From: Chloroflexota bacterium
Lineage (GTDB): Bacteria; Chloroflexota; Dehalococcoidia; UBA3495
DNA length: 5,684 bases
Assembly: GCA_022576105.1 (NCBI GenBank)
Contig: JACZRM010000125.1
Location: 1 to 5,684, forward strand
Direction: 5' to 3'
Shown one piece after another: positions 1-5,585 of the stretch (positions within the stretch are counted from its first letter, which is position 1; each line of letters starts with the position of its first letter). A program made the translations under genes and the position numbers. Under the pieces are notes generated by a model that did not search any database, was not told the DNA's origin, and was given only the letters and a program-made list of their open reading frames with translations.

Positions 1-1098
1 ACCCTGCAAAACGATATCCTCAAGGAATACCTGGCCCAAAACGAGTATATATTTCCGCCGGAGCCGTCGATGCGGTTGGTGGGCGACACGATAGAGTTTG
101 CCACCAGGCACATGCCGCTGTGGAATCCCATCAGCATCAGCGGGTATCACATACGGGAGGCCGGGTCGACCGCGGTACAGGAGCTGGCCTTCACCCTGGC
201 CGATGGATTTGAATATGTCCGGCATTGTATCGATCGTGGTCTGGACGTTGACGACTTCGCTCCTCGCCTCAGCTTCTTCTTCAACGTGGACAACAACTTC
301 TTCGAGGAGATCGCCAAGTTCCGGGCGGCGCGGCGAATCTGGGCCAGGGAAATGCGGGACACCTTCCAGGCCAAGGATCCCCGCTCTCAATGGTTGCGCT
401 TTCACGCCCAGACCTCGGGCGCGTCGCTTACCGCTCAGCAACCGAACAACAACGTGATGCGGGTGACGCTGCAGGCGATGGCCGCGGTCTTAGGAGGCTG
501 CCAATCGCTGCACACCAACTCCAAGGACGAAGCCTGGGCCCTGCCCTCAGAGGAGGCCGCGTTGCTGGCCCTGCGCACCCAGCAGATCATCGCCCACGAG
601 ACCGGTGTCGCCGATACGGTTGACCCGCTGGCGGGAAGCTATTATTTGGAAACCCTGACCAATCAGGTGGAAGCCGGCGCCTACGACTACTTCCGGCGGA
701 TCGAGGACCTGGGAGGGGTGATACCAGCGCTGAAGTCTGGCTTCTTCCAACGAGAAATCGCCGCCGCAGCCTATACCCACCAGGTTGAAGCAGACCGCCA
801 GGAACGCATCACGGTGGGCGTCAACGAGTACCAGACCGACGACACATTGGCGATACCATTGCTGCGGGTGGACCTGGAGGGTGAACGTCGGCACATCGAC
901 AAGTTGAACCAGGTGAGGCGAACCCGCGACCAACAAGCCGTAGCCGAGAAATTACGCGCGCTGGAACAGGCGGCCCGAGGGTCAGACAACCTGATGCCCC
1001 CATTGTTGGAGGCGGTCAAAGCTTACGCCACCCTGGGAGAGATGATGGGGGTATTCCGGGAGGTATTTGGCGAGTACCAACCCAGTTGGGGGTTTTAA
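1..1098 (+). CDS. B12-dependent acyl-CoA mutase large subunit (methylmalonyl/isobutyryl-CoA mutase family), 5' end missing
   Basis: The frame is open from base 1 and ends at TAA 1096-1098, giving 365 residues. The true N-terminus lies left of the window. Visible conserved blocks are the substrate-binding QNDILKEY (residues 3-10), PPEPSMR (19-25), [11 protein letters not shown] (45-55), [35 protein letters not shown] and [11 protein letters not shown]. These belong to the TIM-barrel catalytic domain of adenosylcobalamin-dependent carbon-skeleton mutases, which interconvert branched and linear acyl-CoAs. The protein stops after this domain (ending EYQPSWGF), so the B12-binding domain must be a separate subunit, as in IcmA/IcmB, HcmA/HcmB and two-gene mutases; none is seen here. 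Using Propionibacterium MutB numbering (H50 here = His244), residue 13 is position 207, the Arg that holds the methylmalonyl carboxylate; here it is Gln, as in isobutyryl- and 2-hydroxyisobutyryl-CoA mutases. Family assignment is firm. The substrate is inferred to be a non-carboxylated acyl-CoA. It is probably the last gene of its operon, given the terminator 9 bp downstream. Confidence 0.95.
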   Translation, partial: TLQNDILKEYLAQNEYIFPPEPSMRLVGDTIEFATRHMPLWNPISISGYHIREAGSTAVQELAFTLADGFEYVRHCIDRGLDVDDFAPRLSFFFNVDNNFFEEIAKFRAARRIWAREMRDTFQAKDPRSQWLRFHAQTSGASLTAQQPNNNVMRVTLQAMAAVLGGCQSLHTNSKDEAWALPSEEAALLALRTQQIIAHETGVADTVDPLAGSYYLETLTNQVEAGAYDYFRRIEDLGGVIPALKSGFFQREIAAAAYTHQVEADRQERITVGVNEYQTDDTLAIPLLRVDLEGERRHIDKLNQVRRTRDQQAVAEKLRALEQAARGSDNLMPPLLEAVKAYATLGEMMGVFREVFGEYQPSWGF

Positions 1099-1106
1099 GC
1101 AACTAA

Positions 1107-1132
1107 AAGGGCCTCGAATCATCGAGGCCCTT
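1107..1132. terminator. Hairpin terminator between convergent genes
   Basis: A perfect 11-bp stem AAGGGCCTCGA / TCGAGGCCCTT (1107-1117 and 1122-1132) closes a 4-nt loop. It sits between the mutase stop (1098) and the EF-G-like stop (1164), which converge. Read on the minus strand the stem runs straight into TTTT and then an AT-rich stretch, so it resembles an intrinsic terminator for the EF-G-like gene. On the plus strand there is no T-tract beyond the stem, so termination of the mutase transcript there is less certain. Confidence 0.8.
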
Positions 1133-1163
1133 GCTCAATGCAGCCGTACCGGTCTGAACCCTA

Positions 1164-3212
1164 CTAGACTTTCGCCTCTTCCTTGGACCGCTTGGCCTCT
1201 GCCACCACCCGCTGCTCGACGTTTTGGGGCACCGGTTCGTAGTGGTCAAACTCAAACTGATAGCTGCCCCGTCCTTGGGTCAACGACCGCAGGTCCTGAG
1301 CGTAGCGCTGCACTTCCGAGTGGGGGACTTCCGCCTCAATAACCGTGAACTTTTCCTCGGGAGTCATGCCCAAAATCCTGCCCCGCTTTACGTTCAGGTC
1401 ACTCATCACGTCGCCGGTATAGGCGTCGGGGACATTGATGGTCAACTTGACTATCGGCTCCAGCAGGATGGGGCTGGCTTCGGACAGACCCTTCCTCAGG
1501 GCCTGCGAACCGGCGATTTCAAAGGACATGCCCGATGAATCCACATCGTGATAGCTCCCGTCATAGAGAATGGCCTTCACGTCCACCACCGGGAAGCCCG
1601 CCACCACGCCCTCTTCCATAGTCTTGACGATACCCTTTTCCACCGACGGTATGTACTCCCTGGGAACCTTGCCTCCCACAACTTCTGAACCGAACTGGAA
1701 GCCCTGGTCGCGCTCCATTGGCTCCAAACGCAGCTTCACATGACCATACTGGCCATGACCGCCGCTCTGCTTTTTGTGCCGGTACTCTGAGTTGGCAACC
1801 TTGCTGATGGTCTCCCGGTAAGGAACCCGGGGCAGCCTGGTTGCCAGTTCGGCGCCAAACTTGCGCTTGATCTTGTCGATAGTTACATCGATCTGGGCTT
1901 CGCCGATCCCGGTAAGCACCATTTCACTGGTTTCCAGCTGGCGGGACAACCTCAGACTGGGGTCTTCCTCCACCATCCTGGTCAGCGAGGTGGACATTTT
2001 GTCCAGGTCGGCTTTGGTCGCCGGGCTAACCGCAACGCTGTAAAATCCCTGGGGAAAGTCGATGCTCTTGAAAGAGACCTGATTGTCCCGTGTGCACAGA
2101 GTATCGCCAGTAACTGTAGAGGCCAATTTACCAATAGCGCCAATGTCGCCGGCGCAAACCTCAGTAATATTTTCCTGGGACTTGCCCCTGGGCAGATAAA
2201 GCTGGCCAATTCGCTCCGATTGCTTATGGGCGGTGTTCCATACCTCTGAGTTGCTGTTGATGGTGCCTCGGTATACTCGGAATACCGACAGCTTACCCAC
2301 GAATGGGTCGGCGGTGGTCTTGAAAACAAAAGCCGCCAACGGGGCACTGGTGTCGACATCCAGGTCAATTTCTTTGCCGGAGGAATCCTCCATCACCGGA
2401 TTGTGACCATCCAATGGAGAAGGAAGAAATTCTTGCACCATTTCCAGGAATTCCTTGACCCCAATATTTTTTGTGGCCGAACTAGCCAGAATTGGCACCA
2501 GGTCACCGCTTCGAACAGCGGCACGCATGCCGGCAACTATCTCCGCGTCGGTCAACTCCTCGCCTTCAAGGTAGCGGTCGGCCAACTCGTCGTCAGATTC
2601 GGCAACCGCTTCAATCAGACGTTCTCGCGCCGCTTCGAACTCGTCGGCAACTTCGGCTGGGATATCCGCGGGAGGGTGCACCAAATTGACCACGCCTTTG
2701 AAGTCTTGGGCATCGCCGATGGGGAGTTGAATCGGAACACACTTGCTGCCAAAAGTGCCTTGAATGTCGGCCACCGCGTTGGCAAAGCTGGCGTTTTCCC
2801 GGTCCATCTTGTTGACCAGAAACATCCGCGGCAGCCCTTGGTCCTGGCAGAGGTTCCAAGAGCGCTCGGTACCCACATCAACGCCGGAAGTGGCCGGCAC
2901 CAATATCACGGCCGACTCCACCACTCTTAGCGCGGAGACGACTTCTCCAATGAAGTCTTCGTAGCCAGGGGTATCCAGGAAATTGACCTTGTTCTGGTCC
3001 GTGGCGCAGGCAATCAACGTTGTCTGAACGCTGCTGCCCCGCCGAATCTCCTCCGCCTCATAGTCCGACGCGGTGTTGCCATCTTCAACCCGGCCGATAC
3101 GGGTAATCACATCAACATTGAACAGGAGAGCTTCGCTAAGTGAAGTCTTACCCGCACCGCTGTGCGAAAGTAGGGCAACATTCCTCAAGTTGGCTGCATC
3201 AATCTTGGGCAT
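1164..3212 (-). CDS. Elongation factor G-like translation GTPase (EF-G2-type paralogue)
   Basis: A complete 682-residue protein with the EF-G domain order, close to the usual 690-700 residues. The GTPase domain shows G1 SHSGAGKTS (16-24), a switch I remnant RRGSS (57-61), G3 DTPGY (80-84), G4 NKMD (134-137) and G5 SSA (244-246). Domain II follows (about 290-375), then domain III (about 390-465), domain IV with HGQYGHVKLRLEP and the tip loop DGSYHDVDSSGMSFEIA (551-567), and domain V (about 580-660). EF-G moves tRNA and mRNA on the ribosome and helps recycling. Three differences from housekeeping EF-G mark this as the EF-G2-like group: P-loop SGAGKT instead of DAGKT/DHGKT, Ser for the switch I Thr, and Tyr for the catalytic His of DTPGH. 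The complete domain IV tip argues it still enters the ribosomal A site. Start ATG at 3212 has GGGAG at 3220-3224, 7 nt upstream. It is transcribed alone, ending at the 1107-1132 hairpin. Family certain; paralogue role inferred. Such genes are often labelled fusA or fusA2. Confidence 0.95.
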   Translation of the reverse strand: MPKIDAANLRNVALLSHSGAGKTSLSEALLFNVDVITRIGRVEDGNTASDYEAEEIRRGSSVQTTLIACATDQNKVNFLDTPGYEDFIGEVVSALRVVESAVILVPATSGVDVGTERSWNLCQDQGLPRMFLVNKMDRENASFANAVADIQGTFGSKCVPIQLPIGDAQDFKGVVNLVHPPADIPAEVADEFEAARERLIEAVAESDDELADRYLEGEELTDAEIVAGMRAAVRSGDLVPILASSATKNIGVKEFLEMVQEFLPSPLDGHNPVMEDSSGKEIDLDVDTSAPLAAFVFKTTADPFVGKLSVFRVYRGTINSNSEVWNTAHKQSERIGQLYLPRGKSQENITEVCAGDIGAIGKLASTVTGDTLCTRDNQVSFKSIDFPQGFYSVAVSPATKADLDKMSTSLTRMVEEDPSLRLSRQLETSEMVLTGIGEAQIDVTIDKIKRKFGAELATRLPRVPYRETISKVANSEYRHKKQSGGHGQYGHVKLRLEPMERDQGFQFGSEVVGGKVPREYIPSVEKGIVKTMEEGVVAGFPVVDVKAILYDGSYHDVDSSGMSFEIAGSQALRKGLSEASPILLEPIVKLTINVPDAYTGDVMSDLNVKRGRILGMTPEEKFTVIEAEVPHSEVQRYAQDLRSLTQGRGSYQFEFDHYEPVPQNVEQRVVAEAKRSKEEAKV

Positions 3213-3386
3213 ATTAAAACTCCCTTTCCCCGGTTGTATTACTCAACGATGCTGTGTATATTCTCGCCTCGGATTAGTATTGTGAACTCAGCGATTTCTG
3301 GGCTAAAAGCTGGTTAATTTTGATACATCTTATATGCGTCTCATCCCAAGCGCAACATGACGCGTTCAAATCGGCGCACGGTAGAT

Positions 3387-3414
3387 TTGACACCAGATTG
3401 GCTAGGACTATAAT
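3387..3414 (+). promoter_or_regulatory. Consensus sigma70-type promoter for the RidA gene
   Basis: TTGACA (3387-3392) and TATAAT (3409-3414) both match the housekeeping consensus at all six positions, with a 16-bp spacer. Transcription should start near 3421, giving a leader of about 80 nt before the RidA ATG at 3500. This predicts strong constitutive expression of the RidA and RAM-domain genes. The prediction rests on the sequence match only. Confidence 0.85.
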
Positions 3415-3455
3415 TGGCCCATTCAACCTGGTTATGTCAAATTGATAATTGGGTT

Positions 3456-3481
3456 GCATTTGGCGGGATTTCCGCCGATGC
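3456..3481 (+). promoter_or_regulatory. 5'-leader hairpin before the RidA ribosome-binding site
   Basis: GCAT (3456-3459) and GGCGG (3462-3466) pair with CCGCC (3472-3476) and ATGC (3478-3481), with a 2x1 internal loop and a 5-nt apical loop. It lies within the predicted leader and ends 6 nt before the purine-rich GGGATGGAG. It may stabilise the leader or modulate ribosome access; it matches no riboswitch class I recognise. Confidence 0.35.
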
Positions 3482-3486
3482 GGCCT

Positions 3487-3495
3487 GGGATGGAG
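3487..3495 (+). promoter_or_regulatory. Ribosome-binding site that fixes the RidA start
   Basis: The purine-rich GGGATGGAG (GGAG at 3492-3495) ends 4 nt before ATG 3500. An upstream in-frame TTG at 3449 has no comparable site and would add 17 residues (Trp-, Arg- and Cys-rich) that RidA proteins lack, so ATG 3500 is preferred. Confidence 0.7.
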
Positions 3496-3499
3496 TAAA

Positions 3500-3886
3500 A
3501 TGGCGCGCAAAGAAGTAATTGATTCAGCCAAGCTATCACCGGGCCGAGCGCCCCTTTCTCAGGCCACCCGATACGGGAACCTGGTTTTCGTCCAGGGTTG
3601 CACCGGGCGGCATCCGACCACCGGCGAGGTAGGCAAAGATATTAAGGAGCAGACCAGGTACACCCTGGACCGGATTAAGATTATTTTGGAGGAGGCGGGC
3701 AGCTCCATCGACAACGTGCTGACCAATACCTGCTATCTGGCCCGCAAGGAAGACCTGGTCGGTTTCAACGAGGTATATACTGAGTATTTTCCAGACAACC
3801 GCCCGGCACGCACTGCCATCATCGTGAGTTTTGGCGCCGAAGACAATCTGGTGGAGGTTACTTCCACCGCCTGTATCCCGGACTGA
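3500..3886 (+). CDS. RidA (YjgF/YER057c/UK114) family protein
   Basis: This 128-residue protein has exactly the normal family length. It shows the family's GN(L/M)(V/I)F..QG strand (26-33), the PTTGEVGKDI turn (39-48), the QTRYTLDRIK helix (51-60), the EEAGSSIDNVL helix (64-74), and the signature NRPARTAI (100-107) followed by VEV (118-120). Arg104 and Glu119 align with E. coli RidA Arg105 and Glu120, keeping the same 15-residue spacing, so the carboxylate-binding and water-activating residues are present. RidA trimers hydrolyse reactive imines/enamines such as 2-aminoacrylate made by PLP enzymes, releasing ammonia and a keto acid in the cytoplasm. The position of E. coli Tyr17 appears to be Leu19 here, so this may be one of the Rid subfamilies rather than archetypal RidA. 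It is first in a probable operon driven by the 3387-3414 promoter, with the RAM-domain gene 63 bp downstream. Imine hydrolysis is likely but unproven; the family is clear. Confidence 0.93.
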   Translation: MARKEVIDSAKLSPGRAPLSQATRYGNLVFVQGCTGRHPTTGEVGKDIKEQTRYTLDRIKIILEEAGSSIDNVLTNTCYLARKEDLVGFNEVYTEYFPDNRPARTAIIVSFGAEDNLVEVTSTACIPD

Positions 3887-3937
3887 TCATCCTATGAGCT
3901 AACTTATTGGCAGCCTTGGGCCTGACCCAACCTGGGC

Positions 3938-3942
3938 GGGAG
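3938..3942 (+). promoter_or_regulatory. Ribosome-binding site supporting a GTG start
   Basis: GGGAG lies 7 nt before the GTG at 3950. No ATG exists in frame near the start, and the encoded MSARAYILIEA begins exactly where stand-alone RAM-domain proteins begin, so the GTG start is supported. Confidence 0.7.
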
Positions 3943-3949
3943 TAGTATC

Positions 3950-4183
3950 GTGTCAGCTAGGGCATACATACTGATTGAAGCGCAAGTCGGCAGAGCCAAA
4001 CAAGTGGTGGAGACCCTGCGGGCCCTGGAAGGGGTGCAACAGGCCGACATTATCACCGGCGTGTTCGACATCATCGCCTGCGTTGAAGCCAGCGACATTC
4101 CCAGTATGGCCAACCTGGTGACGGCCCAGTTGCAGGCCAGCCGCGGCGTGCTACGGACCATCACCTGCGTAGTATCCGGCTAA
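3950..4183 (+). CDS. Stand-alone Lrp/AsnC ligand-binding (RAM) domain protein
   Basis: A 77-residue protein from a GTG start, made entirely of the C-terminal alpha/beta-sandwich domain of Lrp/AsnC regulators. Strand AYILIEAQVG (5-14) is followed by helix AKQVVETLRALEGV (16-29), then strands ADIITGVFDIIACVEA (32-47) containing the family signature TG.(F/Y)D, a helix (48-63), and the closing GVLRTITCVV (66-75). In full-length Lrp proteins this domain assembles the oligomer and binds amino acids at the dimer interface. There is no helix-turn-helix and no room for one, so it cannot bind DNA by itself. It may act as a ligand sensor, as a partner of full-length Lrp proteins, or as a small-molecule-binding ring. 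It lies 63 bp after the RidA stop with its own ribosome-binding site and no terminator between, so co-transcription is likely. A link to amino-acid or imine status is inference from that pairing. Confidence 0.88.
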   Translation: MSARAYILIEAQVGRAKQVVETLRALEGVQQADIITGVFDIIACVEASDIPSMANLVTAQLQASRGVLRTITCVVSG

Positions 4184-4217
4184 GACTTACCCCAACCGGT
4201 CCCCACCGGCCCGCACC

Positions 4218-4529
4218 TCAAGGCGTCTTCTTAAAGATTAGATGCGAACGGTTGGTGGTGTAGGGCCGGATTAACGTGGGCCAGTCCCCCTTTTCTGACT
4301 CGGCTTTCCAACCATCGCTGGTCGGGACTTCCGGGGAATCAACCTCGTAAACCGCTGCGTAGCGGGCCACGCCATCAACATCAGCGGAGACCAGCTTGTA
4401 GCGGGTGCAACTGTGCACCCCCGGGGCTTTAATGATATTGGGCACATGCTGGGTGTCGTAGACCCGGTTGAACTCCTCTTCCTTATCGGCGGGGATGTCC
4501 ATTTGCACCCAGTAGATGTAGTCGGCCAT
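4218..4529 (-). CDS. Small dimeric alpha/beta-barrel-like protein of unknown function
   Basis: A 103-residue protein starting ATG at 4529, with a very good AGGAGGT (minus strand, 4535-4541) 5 nt upstream, so it is surely translated. Its pattern is strand YIYWVQMDIP (4-13), helix KEEEFNRVYDTQHVPNII (16-33), strand GVHSCTRYKLV (37-47), strand ARYAAVYEVD (55-64), a helix-like stretch (67-80), and strand HLIFKK (96-101). This beta-alpha-beta-beta-alpha-beta ferredoxin-like arrangement, together with an early D..H.P...K.PG motif, recalls EthD/Dabb-type barrels, which dimerise to enclose a hydrophobic pocket and include monooxygenase- and isomerase-like enzymes. There is no signal peptide or membrane segment. 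No cofactor site is certain, though His29 and Tyr/Trp residues could line a pocket. It converges on the RAM-domain gene, 34 bp apart. The gene is certain; the fold is probable; the reaction is unknown. Confidence 0.85.
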   Translation of the reverse strand: MADYIYWVQMDIPADKEEEFNRVYDTQHVPNIIKAPGVHSCTRYKLVSADVDGVARYAAVYEVDSPEVPTSDGWKAESEKGDWPTLIRPYTTNRSHLIFKKTP

Positions 4530-4596
4530 TGTCTACCTCCTGAAAATCGTTCAGCAAAATTGATTTCCTGAATATTGAGCGGTCGATCTGACAGTC

Positions 4597-4682
4597 TCGA
4601 TACGGCCATTCGGCCTGCTTAACCAACAGCAATGACTACAGTCACACTCAGGAGCAGTTGGTTGAGTAGCGAAGCGTATCGA
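4597..4682. repeat. Inverted-pair dispersed repeat (TCGATACG ... CGTATCGA)
   Basis: The left arm 4597-4627 starts TCGATACG and ends AACCAAC. The right arm 4657-4682 starts GTTGGTT and ends CGTATCGA, so both ends of each arm pair exactly (8 and 7 bp), with 29 nt between the arms. The left arm has its own hairpin GGCC-ATTC-GGCC (4604-4615); the right arm contains GCGAAGC, a compact stable mini-hairpin sequence. The right arm resembles GTTGAGTAGCGAAGCGTATCGAAA-type repeats seen dispersed between genes in several bacteria (from memory, not checked). Confidence 0.65.
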
Positions 4683-4730
4683 AAGCATTCCCACCAAGCA
4701 GCATATTGGTTGCAGGTTAGTTTAGGTCTC

Positions 4731-4809
4731 GTCATTCCGGCGCAAGCCGGAATCCATTAGAGCGTCGGCACAGCAATTGAATCTGGTCACCGGCCTTCGC
4801 CGGTGTGAC
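4731..4809. repeat. REP-like palindrome pair in inverted orientation
   Basis: Arm one (4731-4756) contains ATTCCGGC-GCAA-GCCGGAAT, an 8-bp stem with a GCAA tetraloop. Arm two (4784-4809) contains CACCGGC-CTTC-GCCGGTG, a 7-bp stem. The reverse complement of arm two matches arm one at 19 of 26 positions, so the two are diverged copies in opposite orientation, 27 nt apart. Four of the seven differences are paired changes that keep the stems intact. This resembles REP doublets; the GTCATTCCGGCG type is common in intergenic DNA of many bacteria. Confidence 0.75.
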
Positions 4810-4896
4810 AAAGCGCCCTTCTTGGACGCCAAACTGATACACCATCACCAAGGCGAGGTTGACCACTAGCTGGTGCTAGGGTAGAATCGAGTATCT

Positions 4897-4956
4897 CAGC
4901 GACCGGCTGTGGGCCGCTCCTACAGCGACCCCTCTCTCACGAGGCCGGCCGCTCCT
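4897..4956. repeat. Short direct and inverted repeats with GGCCGCTCCT units
   Basis: GGCCGCTCCT occurs twice, at 4912-4921 and 4947-4956. CAGCGACC occurs twice, at 4897-4904 and 4923-4930, bracketing an 18-nt segment. GCTGT (4906-4910) pairs with ACAGC (4922-4926). Read on the minus strand this gives a TGTAGGAGCGGCC core like known REP-type elements. It may be a degraded repeat copy. Confidence 0.45.
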
Positions 4957-5036
4957 TTTTGCCCCGCAACCCAAGACCATGCTTCATTGAGCTTGTTCAT
5001 CCTTGGAGATCAGCGCCAGGTATTTCAGTAGGTATC

Positions 5037-5585
5037 CTAATAAGTCAGCGCTGAAGTCACGCCCTCGGGCAACTCCACGTCCAGGGCTTGCAGCAGGTGG
5101 GCCAAACCGTGGTAGTAAGACACCACCACCATCATGTCGATAATCGCGGCATCACCGATCTGGGAACGCAATGCCTCAAAGGTTGCATCAGAGACCCGGT
5201 GCTGGCGCAGCAGTTCCAGGACAAACTGGACCACCGTGGCGTCCTCTGCGGCCAGCCCCGCCGGAGCCCGGTACTCGTGGATGGCGGAAACCACATCATC
5301 GCCGATGCCAACTTCTCTGGCTGCGCGCTGGTTCACCGTCCAAACGTAGTGGCCACAGGCCTCCCGGGCGGCGGTCAGCACTGCCAGCGTTTTAACTCGA
5401 GGGTCCAGGGGTGTTTCAAAACGGGCATAGCCGCCCAGCGTGGCAAAAGCCCGGGCAGCCTGGGGATTGTTCAGAATCGCCGCGTAGTTACGCGCCACTC
5501 CTCCCCGACTGCTTTCAATCTCGTCCCAAACCTGCTGCCCTTCCGGGGTCATCTGGTCACGCTGCGCAAAGGGTACACGAGCCAT
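5037..5585 (-). CDS. Carboxymuconolactone decarboxylase/AhpD-like family protein
   Basis: A 182-residue protein starting MARVPFAQRDQMTPEGQQV, typical of all-helical CMD-family proteins of this length. A GGVARNYAAILNNP segment (28-41) is followed by LGGYARFETPLDPRVKTLAVLTAARE (50-75), the core helix with the active-site region (76-93), and the C-terminal HGLAHLLQALDVELPEG (159-175) that ends most members. Related proteins are hydrolases/decarboxylases of aromatic degradation or CxxC peroxidase partners. Here there is only one Cys (77) and no CxxC, so AhpD-like peroxidase chemistry is excluded. The usual YEWxxH reads YVWTVN (80-85), losing both Glu and His. Start: ATG 5585 has AGGAGG 8 nt upstream; a TTG at 5591 would lie almost on that site. 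It is a single gene, with a terminator-like inverted repeat in its leader. The family is clear; the reaction is unknown, and the missing residues hint at altered or lost activity. Confidence 0.88.
   Translation of the reverse strand: MARVPFAQRDQMTPEGQQVWDEIESSRGGVARNYAAILNNPQAARAFATLGGYARFETPLDPRVKTLAVLTAAREACGHYVWTVNQRAAREVGIGDDVVSAIHEYRAPAGLAAEDATVVQFVLELLRQHRVSDATFEALRSQIGDAAIIDMMVVVSYYHGLAHLLQALDVELPEGVTSALTY

Larger units (their letters stand above)
3213..3499. other. Divergent intergenic region (AT-richer)
   Basis: This 287-bp gap separates the divergent EF-G-like and RidA genes. It holds the rightward consensus promoter at 3387-3414 and a 5'-leader hairpin at 3456-3481, listed separately. 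For the leftward EF-G-like gene I find only the ribosome-binding GGGAG (minus strand, 3220-3224) and no convincing -35/-10 pair. No supported coding sequence lies in it. Confidence 0.7.
4530..5036. other. Repeat-rich intergenic region without genes
   Basis: About 500 bp between two minus-strand genes with no open frame that looks coding. Two inverted-pair repeats (4597-4682, 4731-4809) and a cluster of short direct and inverted repeats (4897-4956) are listed separately. A further small hairpin CTAGC-TGGT-GCTAG lies at 4866-4879. Apart from the ribosome-binding site of the gene at 4218-4529, I see no clear promoter, tRNA or other RNA gene. Confidence 0.7.

Noticed and set aside
547..936. 129-codon minus-strand frame opposite the mutase
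   Set aside because: It overlaps conserved mutase motifs on the other strand, and its composition is typical of a shadow frame.
2403..2930. 175-codon plus-strand frame opposite the EF-G-like gene
   Set aside because: It lies wholly antisense to strongly conserved EF-G domains, shows no recognisable family, and has no convincing ribosome-binding site.
3449..3886. Longer RidA form from an upstream TTG
   Set aside because: The 17 extra residues have no counterpart in the family, and the ribosome-binding purines lie just before ATG 3500.
4196..4209. CCGGT-CCCC-ACCGG hairpin between the RAM gene and the convergent small gene, considered as a terminator
   Set aside because: The stem is only 5 bp with no T-tract on either strand.
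4271..4609. 112-codon minus-strand frame overlapping the small barrel gene
   Set aside because: It is out of frame with the gene that has the AGGAGGT site and barrel-like pattern, starts inside a repeat, and is rich in Arg/Ser/Pro like a shadow frame.
4530..5036. CRISPR array in the repeat-rich gap
   Set aside because: The repeats are palindromic, belong to different families and are irregularly spaced; there is no direct repeat with uniform unique spacers and no cas gene.
4984..5050. Protein-like reading frame just past the CMD stop (minus strand, ending KYLALISKDEQAQ), considered as a frameshifted C-terminus
   Set aside because: The CMD-like protein already ends where family members end, and the frame upstream has no family resemblance, so chance is the simpler explanation.
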